Below, piece by piece: positions 10,194-21,044 of a stretch of DNA of 64,000 bases. The stretch's first letter is position 1, and each line of letters begins with the position of its first letter. The notes under the pieces are model-generated. The model was not told the DNA's origin. It searched no databases and was given only the letters and a program-made list of their open reading frames with translations. The translations under genes were made by a program, and so were the position numbers. The stretch is from Cymbomonas tetramitiformis. Lineage: Eukaryota; Chlorophyta; Pyramimonadophyceae; Pyramimonadales; Pyramimonadaceae. The stretch lies in NCBI GenBank assembly GCA_001247695.2, contig LGRX02035374.1, positions 1-64,000 on the forward strand, written 5' to 3'.

Positions 10194-10538
10194 GTGACAT
10201 ATGGTCCCAAGGCGGTATCGCGATCTTCGGTGTGCTGCTCGTGTATTGGTTAGATGCCAACTTCAAGCTCCACGAGCGGCTTGTCGCTGCGATCCCTTTC
10301 TCTTCTGTGCGTCACACTGCTGCTGAGTTGGAGTCAGCGACGTTGGAGAGTGCACAGCACAGACTATCCTTCGTTGGACAAGATGGCCCGGCAGTTTTTG
10401 GCTGTGCCAGCAACCTCAGCTGGTGTAGAAAGGGCTTTCTCCAAAGTGAGCAGCATGCACTCTGATTTAAGGAAGAATTTGACTGAAGGCACGATTGAGC
10501 ACTCTGTAATGGCTTCCATGAACACTGTAGATTTCTAG
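10194..10538 (+). pseudogene. hAT transposase, start of catalytic core joined to C-terminal dimerisation region
   Basis: 'GDIWSQGGIAIFGVLLVYW' and 'LVAAIPFSSVRHT' match the first catalytic-aspartate region of the hAT RNase H-like core. After about 20 more codons the frame changes and the sequence jumps to the hAT C-terminal dimerisation region: 'YPSLDKMARQFLAVPATS', 'GVERAFSKV', 'LRKNL'. The several hundred core residues that should lie between are missing. The copy is therefore an internal-deletion derivative. Confidence 0.85.
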
Positions 10539-10654
10539 GCCTTCATTTTGTGTATATGTGTAAACTACTGTAAATTATTGCGAGTCTGTTTCATATTGAA
10601 AGAGTGTAGTATAGGCTCATGGAACCACTTGACATGCAGCACACAGTGAGATTT

Positions 10655-10915
10655 CAAGTAGCAGATATTGATATATCGATATGTCATTGATATATCGATA
10701 TCTGCTTCTAGGTAGTTATTTATTGATAGGCAATTTACACCTATTGTTATTGATTGATATATTTTTTAAATCACTTCAATTTATCGTCATTGATCGATAG
10801 GGTTTTAATACCTATCGATATTGATTGATATCGATTAATAGGTATTTGTACCTATTGAATATTGATTGATAATAAAACTGACCTATCGAAAAACTATCGA
10901 TACGCCCTAAAACTT
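10655..10915. repeat. Right subterminal repeat array of the hAT element
   Basis: Rich in ATTGATATATCGAT, TATTGATTGATA and CTATCGATATTGATTGAT variants, mirroring the left array in motif content. It ends at the right terminal inverted repeat. Confidence 0.8.
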
Positions 10916-10931
10916 TCGATACCACTCCTTG

Positions 10932-10939
10932 TCCTGCAG
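10932..10939. repeat. Right 8-bp target site duplication of the hAT element
   Basis: TCCTGCAG, identical to 8432-8439. Base 10940 onward is uninterrupted gag. Confidence 0.95.
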
Positions 10940-12229
10940 CACTGTCCTCTGGGCAGCCATCATAGCTTCCCACCCCTCTTGCTCCCAGTGCACGTCTTCC
11001 CCTGCGGCCTTCGCACTGGCTATAGCCCGCTGTCTCTCCGCAGGCAGACACTCGAAGGCCTGGTCTCTAAGAGCCTTGTCCTTCAGCAGGGTTTTCACCG
11101 CCATCTCTGGCGTCAGGGAGTGGTTCTCCTCAGCCGCTACAGCAGCCCTAGCCTTTCCCTTCTCCTCAGCAGTGAACTTGCTTCGCTTCTTGGGCTTCTT
11201 GGACTTCTTCTTCTTCTTCTTGAATCTTCGCCGCCCTCTGCTCCGCTCTCCACTGTCGTCACTGCTGCTGCTGCGGTATCTGCGCTCTCGCTCTGGCGAT
11301 ACTGATTTCCCACTGAGCGACGATTCGCTACCGCTGCTGCTGCTGGGATCATCCTCAGGGGACCCCCGCTGGGCCGGCTGGCTGTTGCTGGGTGCTGCCA
11401 CCAATGATGCTGACTGATCTGACGGAACCTCAGGGAGCACAGCAAACCTGTTGCTCTGAGCTGGTTGCTCATCTCGTCGGTTCAGAGGTCGTGCTCGTCC
11501 GAAGTTAATTCCCGCAAAGAACTTAATGGGAATCCCTCCTTCGTGTCTGAGAGCCCCATGTCTCAACATGCGAGCGTACTCCCTCGAGCTCACTTGGTCC
11601 TTCAGGTCCTGCAGATTTGTCACAGTGGCTGCGTACAACTGCAAACGGCCAGGCTGGGTACGTGGTTCATTATTAAACCAACGTACGAGTGTCTCTCTCT
11701 CCTTCCTGGTAGCTGCTATCAACTGCAGCCGAACTGGGGTGCTCCGCTGAGATCCAGCGCTCTCCCCACTATGGTCGCTCCAGAGGGAATTGTCGTCCTC
11801 AGTCCACTTCAGTATCCTCACCTTCTGATCTGGCCCTTTCCTTCTATGAACTCTACCGAGAACATCTTGCTCAGACAATCTTCCTGGGCCTTTATGCTGG
11901 GGTCTGGTAAAAGATCGGGATGACGTACTGGCTGCAGGTGCTGAGGTTGAGCCACTGACGGGTGCAACTGGGTCCGGTTTGTGAACTGGCAAGTCCGCAG
12001 GCTGTAACCCATGCGTCTCTCTCAGCTGTCTGACCGAACGCACTCCTGCTTGCAGTTGCGATCCATGAGCCTCCAACGCAGTCACTAAGCCTGGACTGAC
12101 TAGGTCACCTGACGCTGGCATCGGTGCTGGAGGGTTACCGGGTGCTGGCAGCTGGGGAAACACATCCACGTAACTGAGCTGAGCAGCGCTCGTGTGAACC
12201 GCTGGAACGACACCCACATGGACTACCGG

Positions 12230-12640
12230 GGCAGCGCTTGCCAAGGTTGCTGGGGCAGCGCCTGCGTGAGCGGCTGGGGCGACGCTCGCGTGAGCCGCTG
12301 GGGCAGCGCCTGCGTGGGCCGCTGGAACCGCGCCTGCGTGCGCAGTCGGGGCAGCGCCTGCGTGGGCTGCTGGGGCAGCGCCTGCGTGAGCGGCTGGGGC
12401 GACGCTTGCGTGAGCCGCTGGGGCAGCGCCTGCGTGGGCCGCTGGGACCGCGCCCGCGTGCGCAGCGGGGTAGCGCCTGCGTGGGCTGCTAGCGCCTGCG
12501 TGGGCTGCTGGGGCAGCGCCTGCGTGGGTTGCTGGGACCGCGCCTGCGTGCGCAGTCGGGGTAGCGCCTGCGTGGACTGCTGGGGCAGCGCCTGCGTGGG
12601 CCGTTGGGGCAGCGCCTGCTCGGGCGGCTGAGGCAGCACC
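12230..12640 (-). repeat. 24-bp coding minisatellite in gag
   Basis: Roughly sixteen degenerate copies of a 24-bp unit encode alanine/histidine/proline octapeptides such as AHAGAAPA. Most length changes keep the reading frame, which suggests the array expanded while gag was under coding constraint. Confidence 0.85.
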
Positions 12641-12789
12641 TGCGATGGCTCTACTGCGCTGAATCAGCAGCTCTGTGCGCTCCGATAACCTCCTGGTTCG
12701 TTCTGCGCGTCCCTCGCTGGCTGCTGCTGCCGCTGGCTGCTGCTGGACCCCCCCTGGCGTTGCTACCGCTACGCTGGCCCCTGTCGCTG

Positions 12790-13270
12790 GTGTCGCAGAA
12801 TTTTGGCCAGGGCCTCCGGCGGCCCCTGTTGCCATGGGGACCCGATCCCCCATCGTCGGGCAAGACACTGCTGCGCTGGCCCCTGTCACTGACGTCGCAG
12901 AAAATTGGCCAGGGCCTCCGGCGGCCCTTGTTGCCATGGGGACCCGATCCCCCATCGTCGGGCAAGACACCGCTGCGCTGGCCCCTGTCACTGACGTCGC
13001 AGAAAATTGGCCAGGGCCTCCGGCGGCCCCTGTTGCCATGGGGACCCGATCCCCCATCGTCGGGCAAGACACCGCTGCGCTGGCCTCTGTTGCTGACGTC
13101 GCAGAAAATTGGCCAGGGCCTCCGGCGGCCCCTGTTGCCATGGGGACCCGATCCCCCATCGTCGGGCAAGACACCGCATCGCTGGCCTCTGTTACTGACG
13201 TCGCAGAAAATTGGCCAGGGCCTCCGGCGGCCCCTGTTGCCATGGGGACCCAATCCCCCATCTTTGGGCA
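12790..13270 (-). repeat. 102-bp coding tandem repeat in gag
   Basis: Five near-identical units with period 102 bp; the landmark gccatgggga recurs at about 12831, 12933, 13035, 13137 and 13239. Each unit encodes 34 residues. The exact multiple of three keeps gag open. Confidence 0.9.
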
Positions 13271-14071
13271 AGAAGTGGCAGGCGCAGGTCCCGAAGTCGA
13301 TAACGCAGACAAAATCGCTGGGTCAGGAGCACCGCCCTGCGTAACGTCAGTAAAGAACACTGCAGGAGATACTGTGCAGGAACCAGCGCTGAGCTGTGAA
13401 GCCAGCGGCAAGGGTCCTACTGGCGTTGGTTCTCCTCCCCCCCCCTCAGGGCTGGTAGATCCTGCAGGGTTGACAGGGCCCGGGTGCAAGGGTGCCTGTC
13501 CAGAAGCAGCAAGGAAAGCAGGTGTAGAGGAAGGCAGCACCGGTTCAGGTGTGAAGGCACCGAAGGGAACCGGTGACACGGGTCTCACTGCCACGGAAGC
13601 AACCGGCACCTGCGTTTGCCATAGCGATCTCGGCTGCAGTTGGTGTTGGTGCGGTTGCTGCTGCTGCCAAAGTAGTTGTCGCTGCACTTCCAGTTGCTGC
13701 TGGTGCACGAATTGCTGAAACTCCAGCTGTTGTGACGTTGGCGGTTGCAATTGCGACTGGCTCACAAATTGCTGTTGTGGAAAAATCTGCTGTTGCGGCG
13801 TCTGCGGGTGCAATTGCGGCTGGCCCACAAATTGCTGCTGCGGTGTCATCATTAACCCGGCGTCGAAAGCAGCACCCGGAGGGTACGCAGCAAATTGTCC
13901 GCTGTAGTCGTACGGAAACGGCGGAAAACCAGCTGTGTGTTGTACGGCAGACGGCGGGACCCCAAAGTGGGCGCCCAATTCCGACACTGCTGGCCCGAAA
14001 GACGTCACTGGTCGCGGAGATACGCTCGCACCAGTGACGGGCTGTTGTGCTCCGTAGTCATTCATCATCAT

Positions 14072-14876
14072 TACGGTACGGCAGACGCGTTTTGGCGATA
14101 ATTTCGGCTAAAATATGTTTAATTACCGGTACAAACCGCCGGCAAAAATAAATCCTGCGGAAAGATTGTCCAGAAAAGAAGATTTCTTCCGTAACAAAAC
14201 GCAGCTGCTGTCGATCACGCTCTCAGCCTTGCGCACGGAAACGGCAGCAAGGAGGAGGCGTCGGTAGTCGTTATTTTCCGTACGATTTCGCCACTAGGGG
14301 GCAAATTGCGCAGGAAGATCACCGCACGAAGGGAAGGGCACCAAAATACGGTGCTGAGCTCGTAGTTCAAGTACTGCCGTACGGTGTCTTTCGCGTCAAG
14401 AATTGTCAAGACTTGCTCAGCGAGAATTCGCCGATTTAAACTGAAATTCTACCGGCTTGCGGAAAGGTCGCTGGAGAAATTCACACGCTGGCACGAGACA
14501 ATTGCTGAAGGCGTGCAGCCGTCATCATTATGCGGGAACAAGTCGAGATAATTAACAGATACGTAGTGTTCTTATGAGAACAAGTCGTGCTTTGGTTGAG
14601 GCACGATTTCGTTTCAGGGCAAAATTCCAACCGCGCGAAGAATCTTGCGGAAAGGTCGCTCAGAGAAGGAAAGTTGGCCCAGCGGCAAACTGCACAGTCG
14701 TAACTATGCGGCACAGGTCGGTACGATATGCAGATATCGTGTGTTCTCAGAGGAACAGGTCGTGCTTTGGTTGAGGCACGACACCTTCGCCCAAAGGCGG
14801 AAGATTCAGGCTAAAATTGTGTTTGTACAACGCGTTGTGGAACGCAGATACTAACGGAAGTCGTGAACCACGACCA
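14072..14876 (-). other. Gypsy 5' leader with duplicated hairpins
   Basis: This is untranslated leader between the primer-binding site and gag. A two-part module (cttgcggaaaggtcgct followed by a GTCGTGC-loop-GCACGAC hairpin) occurs twice about 180 bp apart, with hairpins at 14585-14606 and 14759-14782. Paired hairpins in this position could serve RNA dimerisation or packaging; that role is inference. Confidence 0.5.
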
Positions 14877-14887
14877 CGCTGATACCA
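14877..14887 (-). other. Primer-binding site, tRNA-iMet 3'-end type
   Basis: On the minus strand it reads TGGTATCAGCG, starting two bases after a candidate LTR end ..GAACA. TGGTATCAG is complementary to the 3' end CTGATACCA of initiator tRNA-Met, the usual Gypsy primer in plants and algae. Confidence 0.7.
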
Positions 14888-14889
14888 GT

Positions 14890-15573
14890 TGTTCGGTTGT
14901 GAGGACTGAACCAGTCTCACAAGGGTGCAAGTAACACTTACAGGGAATATGGTACAGGGACCATAGGTTGATATCGGAATACTTTGTATACTGTCGGATA
15001 TTTCTTATACTTAGATGAACTTTCACTGTTTGAAGTTACAAGACACCAGAGTTCAGTGCCAATGTGTAACTAATTCAAAAACTGACATGAGAGCTTGTTC
15101 AGCTCTTTAAGTAGTAACATGTCGACTCGAATTCCCTCAGATCTCATCCGAATTCGACAGTCACATGCTCAGTCACTTCATGTTCACATATCCTCTGACA
15201 GGTCTTGTCATTTGGCCCTTGGGCTGTAGCTGCCAGTCATACAGTGATCTCTGCTCTGAATTACTGAATAGTCATAGATCTGATGATGTGGCAAGATCTG
15301 GGACTCTCCTGGTTTCCCTCCAGATCTGTGTGGCTGTTTGAATATAAAATGGTTTCCCACCAATTCTCTCAACCTGATCTGCTGTGGTTGCAGATGTTCA
15401 AAAAGTCACAAGCTGTCAGTCACCCTTGTCATACCTCGCGGTCATACTGGTGACTGTCACTGGTGCTGTCACTCGTCATTCAGACACGACTGTCTCTCGT
15501 CTGACTCGCGATACACCCTAGTACACCTCCTTCGGGGGGAGGGGCTTGGCCCCCTCCCCGACGTGTCAGAACA
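14890..15573 (-). repeat. Candidate 5' LTR of the Gypsy element
   Basis: The inner end is fixed by the primer site. The outer end is a proposal: minus-strand TGTTCTGACACG at 15573 pairs with the inner end GAACA as a 5-bp inverted repeat. A second candidate, TGTTCG at 15638, cannot be excluded. A G/C-rich hairpin at about 15526-15559 lies just inside. The partner LTR is outside the window, so the limits cannot be confirmed. Confidence 0.45.
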
Positions 15574-15919
15574 TATCGATTTGCGATGTCGTTCGATCTG
15601 AAATCGAAAATGCGAAATGCAAAATCTAAAATCGAACATGGATCGGAAATCGAAAATGCTGAATGAACGAATCGATTTGAGTAACCTATGTTTAATTAGC
15701 TGCTTTGACCTCAAAAACAGCATAACCAAAAACTTTTGCTTGCTAAACGGCTGCAATAATAACAGAACACACGAGAATATAACTGTGGTGAAAAACCAAG
15801 AACGGACAGAGAAGCAGCATCACACACAACACAGACTCACTCACATCGGCACTCCACCGCTGCCCCACCCCTCATTGGCACCGCACACGCTCATTACTAC
15901 CTCATTACAACCGCTCCAC
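15574..15919. other. Intergenic spacer, AT-rich
   Basis: Short dispersed repeats of the type AATCGAAAATG, then unique-looking sequence leading into the satellite. No gene is seen. Confidence 0.5.
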
Positions 15920-18900
15920 TCCGCATACTCAGCCGACCTTACTTTTGGCACTAGTACCTCCCTGCCTCACCCTCCCATTCCAGCAAATTCACACCTGAAC
16001 TACCTTGCTGCCTCACCTACAACTAGCACCTCACAGCTCCCTTCATACACATTCAACTGCTCCCTCACCTTGCCCCGTGCTCGGTCTGCTTATGCGCTCT
16101 GTGCTATGTGCACGGTACATACTCTGTGCTCTATTTTATGGGCACTATACTTGGACTGTCCATGCACTGCACAAGCACTTTACTGCCTTCTCCCCGCATA
16201 CCCAGTCGACCTTATATCTGTCACTGGTACCTCCCCGCTTCACCCTCCCATACCAGCATATTCACACTTGAACTACCTTGCTGCCTCATCTACAATCAGC
16301 ATCTCGCAGACCTTGTCATACACATTCAATTGCGCCTTAACCTTGCTCCGTGCTCGGTCTGCTTATGTGCTCTGTTCTAAGTGCACGGTACACACTCTGT
16401 GCTCTGTTTTATGGGCACCATACTTGGACCTGCATATGCACTGCACAAGCACTTTACTGCCTCCACCCCGCATACCCAGCTGACCTTATACCTGTCACTG
16501 GTACCTCCATGCTTCACCCTCCCATACCAGCAAACTCACACCCGAACTACCTTGCTGCCTCACTTACAATCGGCACCTCGCAGACCTTTTCATACGCATT
16601 CAATTGCTCGTTTACACTGCTCCGTGCGCGGACTGCTTATGTGCTCTGTGCTAAATGCACGGTATATACACTGTGCTCTGTTTTTATGGGCACTTTATTT
16701 GGACTGCCTATGCTATGTACAAGCACGTTACTGTCTCCACCCCGCATACTCAACCGACATTATATTTTGCACTGGTACCTCCCTGCTTCACCCTCCCATA
16801 CCAGCAATTTCACACTTGAACTACCTTGCTGACCCACCTAAAACCAGCACCTCACAGCCCCCTGCATACACATTCAATTGCTCCTTCACCTTGCTCCGTG
16901 CTCGGGCTGCATATGTGCTCTGTGCTATGTGCACGGTACACACTCTGTGCCCTGTTTCATGGGCAATATATTTGGACTACCTATGCACTGTACAAGCGCT
17001 TTATTGCCTCCACCCCGCATACTCAGCCGACCCTATATCTGGCACTGGTACCTCCCCGCTTCACCCTCCCATACCAGCAAACTCACACCCGAACTACCTT
17101 GCTGTCTCACCTACAGCCAGCACCTCACAGCGCCCCTCACACACATTCAATTGCTCCTTCACTTTGCTCCGTGCTCGGACTGCTTATGTGCTTTGTGCTA
17201 TGTGCACGGTACATACCCTGTGCACTGTTTTATGGGCACTATATTTGGACCGCCTATGCTCTGTACAAGCATAGTACTGCCTCCACCCCGCATACTCAGC
17301 CGACCTTACCTTTGGCACTGGTACCTCCTTGCCTCACTCTCCCATACCAGCAAACTCACACCTGAACTACCTTGCTGTCTCACCTTCAACTAGCACTTCA
17401 CAGACCTTTTCATACACATTCAATTGCTCCCTCACCTTGCTCTGTTTTCGGACTACCTGTGTGCTCTGTGCAATGAGCACGGTACACACTCTGTGCTCTG
17501 TGTTATGGGCACTATATTTGGACTGCCCATGCTCTGTACAAGCACTTTACTGCCTCCACCCCGCATTCTCAGCCGACCTTATATCTGTCACTGGTACCTC
17601 CCTGCTTCACCCTCCCATACCAGCAATTTCATACCCGAACTACCTTACTGCCTCACCTACAATCAGCACTTCACAGACCTTTTCATTCACATTCGATTGC
17701 TCCTTCACCTTGCTCCGCGCACGGACTGCTTATTATGTGCTCTGTGCTAAGTGCACGGTACATACTCTATGCTATGTTTTATGGGCACTTTATTTGGACT
17801 GCCTATGCTATGTACAAGCACGTTACTGCCTCCACCCCGCGCATACTCAGCCGACCTTATATTTGGCACTGGTACCTCCATGCTTCACCCTCCCATACCA
17901 GCAAATTTACACTTGAACTACCTTGCTGACCCACCTAAAACCAGCACCTCACAGCCCCCTGCATACACATTTAATTGCTCCTTCACCTTGCTCCGTGCTC
18001 GGGCTGCATATGTATGTGCTCTGTGCTATGTGCACGGTACACACTCCGTGCCCTGTTTTATGGGCAATATATTTGGACTACCTATGCACTGTACAAGCGC
18101 TTTATTGCCTCCTCCCCGCATACTCAGCCGACTCTATATCTGGCACTGGTATCTCCCCGCTTCACTCTCTCATATCAGCAAACTCACACCCGAACTACCT
18201 TGCTGTCTCACCTACAGCCAGCACCTCACAGCCCCCCTCATACACATTCAATTGCTCCTTCACTTTGCTCCGTGCTCGGACTGCTTATGTGCACTGCGCT
18301 ATATGCACGGTACATACCCTGTGCACTGTTTTATGGGCACCATACTTGGACCGCCTATGCTCTGTACAAGCATAGTACTGCCTCCACCCCGCATACTCAG
18401 CCGACCTTGCTTTTGGCACTGGTACCTCCTTGCCTCACTCTCCCATACCAGCAAACTCACACCCGAACTACCTTGCTGTCTCACCTTCAACTAGCACTTC
18501 ACAGACCTTTTCATACCGCACATTCAATTGCTCCCTCACCTTGCTCTATGTTCAAACGGCTTATCGTATGTGCTCTGTGCAATGAGCACGGTACATACTC
18601 TGTGTTATGGGCACTATATTTGGACTGCCCATGCTCTGTACAAGCACTTTACTGCCTCCACCCCGCATACTCAGCCGACCTTACATTTGGCACTGGTACC
18701 TCCATGCTTCACCCTCCCATACCAGCAATGTCACACTTGACCTACCTTGCAGTCTCACCTACAATCAGCACTTCACAGACCTTTTCATACACATTCAATT
18801 GCTCCTTCCACCTTGCTCCGAGCTCGGAGTGCTTTTGTGCTCTGTATTATGTGCACGATAAACACTCTGTGCTATGGTCTATGGGCACTATATTTGGCTA
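15920..18900. repeat. 274-bp satellite array with four-monomer higher-order period
   Basis: About eleven tandem monomers. The landmark tatgggca recurs near 16137, 16411, 16685, 16958, 17231, 17506, 17780, 18060, 18333, 18606 and 18881, giving periods of 273-280 bp. Monomers four apart share private variants (16958 with 18060, 17231 with 18333, 17506 with 18606), giving a unit of about 1.1 kb. Several overlapping frames stay open because the monomer has few stops; the predicted cysteine/leucine-rich proteins change frame between units and are not genes. Confidence 0.93.
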
Positions 18901-19932
18901 GTGCCCGACGGTCCTTCCTGAAGGACTAAACTGAAATCTAGTCCTTCGTGAAGGACTAGCTCGGCGGAATTGTTTTAGACGCTCTAGCCAATGGTGGTGA
19001 CCCTGGTACCGTTAAGGTATCATCTATATGACCTAAATCAAGTCCCTTTGCCCGCCATTGGTCAGGGGACCACGTATATTGATGTCGTTGGATGCACACG
19101 TGGCGCGCATGTACCCCCATATTTCTAGTCAATCCAAGGAAACTGGTGAGCTGATTTCAGTAACTGATTTTCATGATTTTTTTGGGAGATCTCTACGTGT
19201 CAGATAGGTGCAGCAAGTGGTAATATTGCACAAGTATAACCTACCCAATGATAGGTGGGCGTGGCGGCAAGTTGGGATTATGCCATTGGTCGCTATATGG
19301 CTACTGCTCGGTGGTACTTGTCATATTTATATCAGCGGGAACTGCTTAAGTATGGGGCCACATTGCCCAAATTACAGCTTTGCATGGCTCATATCATGTG
19401 GTCTATGAGACATATTACCAATAGTGATCATAGCGATGCATAAATATGACTTCAAACTATACCTCGGTAATTTTAAGGGAATTTCCCAACTATTAGGGTG
19501 CGCGTTATTCAATATTTTGCTCGAATTTTGGGTCGAAAAATGTCACAATTCAGCATTTTCGTCTTAGTGGTGGTGTTTGCCATGCGCTGAGAGCATAATA
19601 TATCGTCATTATAAGCCATTTGCGGTTACGAACCTTTGCATTGGGTCATAAACTTGATGTATGGGTGGTGGTACACCACCCCCTATCCATCTAACGGGCC
19701 ATTATTGACGATACCGCGGCTAATCCTTCCTGAAGGACTAGCTAGTGAAATTAAATAAATTTACAACAAAATATACCCTAAAACTGCGGCTCGATTAGGC
19801 GTACCAAATCATGGAAATACGTATTCTTATTATGATAGGCACCTTGCCCGGGTCCCAAATGAATTTTCCAAGCATAGGGTTGAGGTCTAGGGCCCATTAT
19901 TCAAGGAGTTATGTGCATTTCCGCCTAGTCCT
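18901..19932. other. Non-coding spacer with repeated 20-bp palindromes
   Basis: Perfect or near-perfect palindromes of the form TAGTCCTTCNNGAAGGACTA occur at 18938-18959, 19721-19740 and 19926-19945, with a shorter one at 18911-18926. No convincing coding sequence lies between them. Confidence 0.6.
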
Positions 19933-20886
19933 TTGGGAAGGACTAAAATGTCGGGTACTAGCCATATTTGGACGGCCTATGAGAAGATGCATAGAAGGCC
20001 GGTACCATCGGCCACATCAAATTACCTGTATAAGTGGCTTGACTCCCTGAGAAAGGCATTCCGAATGCTAGAAACAGTTGAGAGGGAAGAGGACCTGGAA
20101 GCAATAGAATGCCTCATAAGCACCATACCGTGTGACAACCTTAGTAGGAAAACACAAGAACTGGCTGCGGCATGGGGCGATAGACTTGAGGCTAGTTTAC
20201 CCTTAGTTACTAAGGCATTCCAAGAGAGTAGGCTCAAGGATATCAGATATTGGAACCTCCGGGAGAAGGAAGAGATGCAATGCCTGTTTGCTAAAAATGT
20301 CTCGGCTTTCCTCGACAAAGCATTAGGTAACAAAAAGGGAATGGAAAAGGGTGCATCCCCAGAGTGTGATAGTAAAGGTGAAATACCGGCTACATAACAG
20401 GAAAGAAAACAAGCAATACTCAAAGAATATAAGGAAAACAAGCTTTTCTCCACTAGACCAAAGGCCCCCACACAAAATCCACCTTGGTTGGATTCGATTC
20501 TTGAAAATAACCCTAAACTCCCCCAGCACGTCATTGAGCAATTAGCAGGGCCCATACTGGTGACTGAACTCGAGCCAGTGTACGGTGCGTGTGGGGTATC
20601 CACAGCTCCGGGCCCATCAGGAATGCATTATAAGAAAGCTGCAGATAAATGTAATAACTGGTTCAAACGGGTGAGCTATTTATTATCAAAATACGGGTAC
20701 TCCATTGACACCAAACATTGCACATCACAGGATGATGAGGAAATGGAAACTTTCCTCTACTCTTCACTTCCTAAACCAGTGTATGACAAGATAAGAGTAT
20801 GCTCGTGTGGCAACCCGGAACCTCAAGTGCATGGGCTCTTTCCTTCAACCATGCGGAGGGTTTATGTTGAAATGGGAAGAACTTAG
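19933..20886 (+). pseudogene. Non-LTR retrotransposon ORF2-like fragment (tentative)
   Basis: The frame is open from about 19933 to 20886 except for one TAA at 20395-20397. The first part is helical and charged, with 'EEMQCLFAKNVSAFLDKAL', resembling the linker before LINE reverse transcriptases. The second part has 'NPPWLDSILE', then 'VSTAPGPSGMHYKKAADKC', which resembles the 'kApGpDGi' motif at the start of the LINE RT fingers. No YxDD region follows, so only the upstream edge of an RT is present. Identity is uncertain; it could be another kind of degraded gene. Confidence 0.4.
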
Positions 20887-21040
20887 AATTAAACACAGTC
20901 TCCAAGCAAGGAGCTGAAATCCTTTGTGATGGTTCTGAAACTAAGCTACGGAGGGTTAAACACAAGTACAGAGATACACCACAGGCTCCGGAGCGAAGGC
21001 ATGCTTTGCTGGAAGGGGTCAGGGTCGTGTCAGGAAGGTT
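20887..21040. other. Spacer
   Basis: No feature recognised between the LINE-like fragment and the TTAA-bounded element. Confidence 0.4.
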
Positions 21041-21044
21041 TTAA

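Larger units (their letters stand above)
8440..10931 (+). mobile_element. Non-autonomous hAT transposon with chromodomain, inserted in Gypsy gag
   Basis: The element is 2492 bp long and bounded by 16-bp inverted repeats, CAAGGAGTGGTATCGA at 8440-8455 and its complement at 10916-10931, with perfect 8-bp target duplications. Both ends carry AT-rich subterminal arrays of TATCGAT/ATTGAT-type motifs. Inside are pieces of a hAT transposase in order: a chromodomain exon, a BED-type zinc finger, the start of the RNase H-like core and the C-terminal dimerisation region. Most of the catalytic core is missing, so this copy needs a transposase in trans. Confidence 0.93.
10940..14071 (-). pseudogene. Gag, N-terminal half, proline/alanine/glutamine-rich with tandem repeats
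   Basis: It begins 'MMMNDYGAQQPVTG' at 14071, about 800 bases after the primer-binding site. The first third is Q/P-rich and low in complexity. Next comes a 34-residue repeat ('GDRVPMATGAAGGPGQ'), then an 8-residue repeat ('AHAGAAPA'). Towards the end is a serine-rich acidic patch followed by a lysine/arginine block ('RRFKKKKKKSKKPKKRSK'), then helical sequence. The native frame is broken at 10939 by the hAT insertion; seven foreign codons run to a stop at 10907. Rejoined with 6487-8439, gag would have about 1694 codons, very long for a Gypsy Gag. Confidence 0.8.
1..15573 (-). mobile_element. Ty3/Gypsy LTR retrotransposon with embedded Dam-like domain (3' end outside window)
   Basis: Minus-strand order is 5' LTR (right), primer-binding site, long leader, gag (interrupted), pol (protease, RT, RNase H, Dam-like methyltransferase, integrase), then the window edge. 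RNase H before integrase is the Ty3/Gypsy order. Gag and pol are in different frames, with the gag stop at 6487 and the pol start at or below 6406. A hAT transposon splits gag and a one-base frameshift splits integrase, so this copy is probably dead although most coding sequence is open. The right limit rests on a short terminal inverted repeat because the second LTR cannot be seen. Confidence 0.9.

Noticed and set aside
12194..13718. Plus-strand open frames opposite gag repeats
   Set aside because: Mirror frames of G/C-rich coding repeats; the minus strand has the gag context.
15526..15559. G/C-rich hairpin resembling a bacterial terminator
   Set aside because: Eukaryotic context, no U tract; it more likely belongs to the LTR end.
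15920..18900. Long overlapping open frames encoding cysteine/leucine-rich peptides
   Set aside because: They follow the 274-bp monomer, exist in several frames at once and shift frame between units; satellite artefact.
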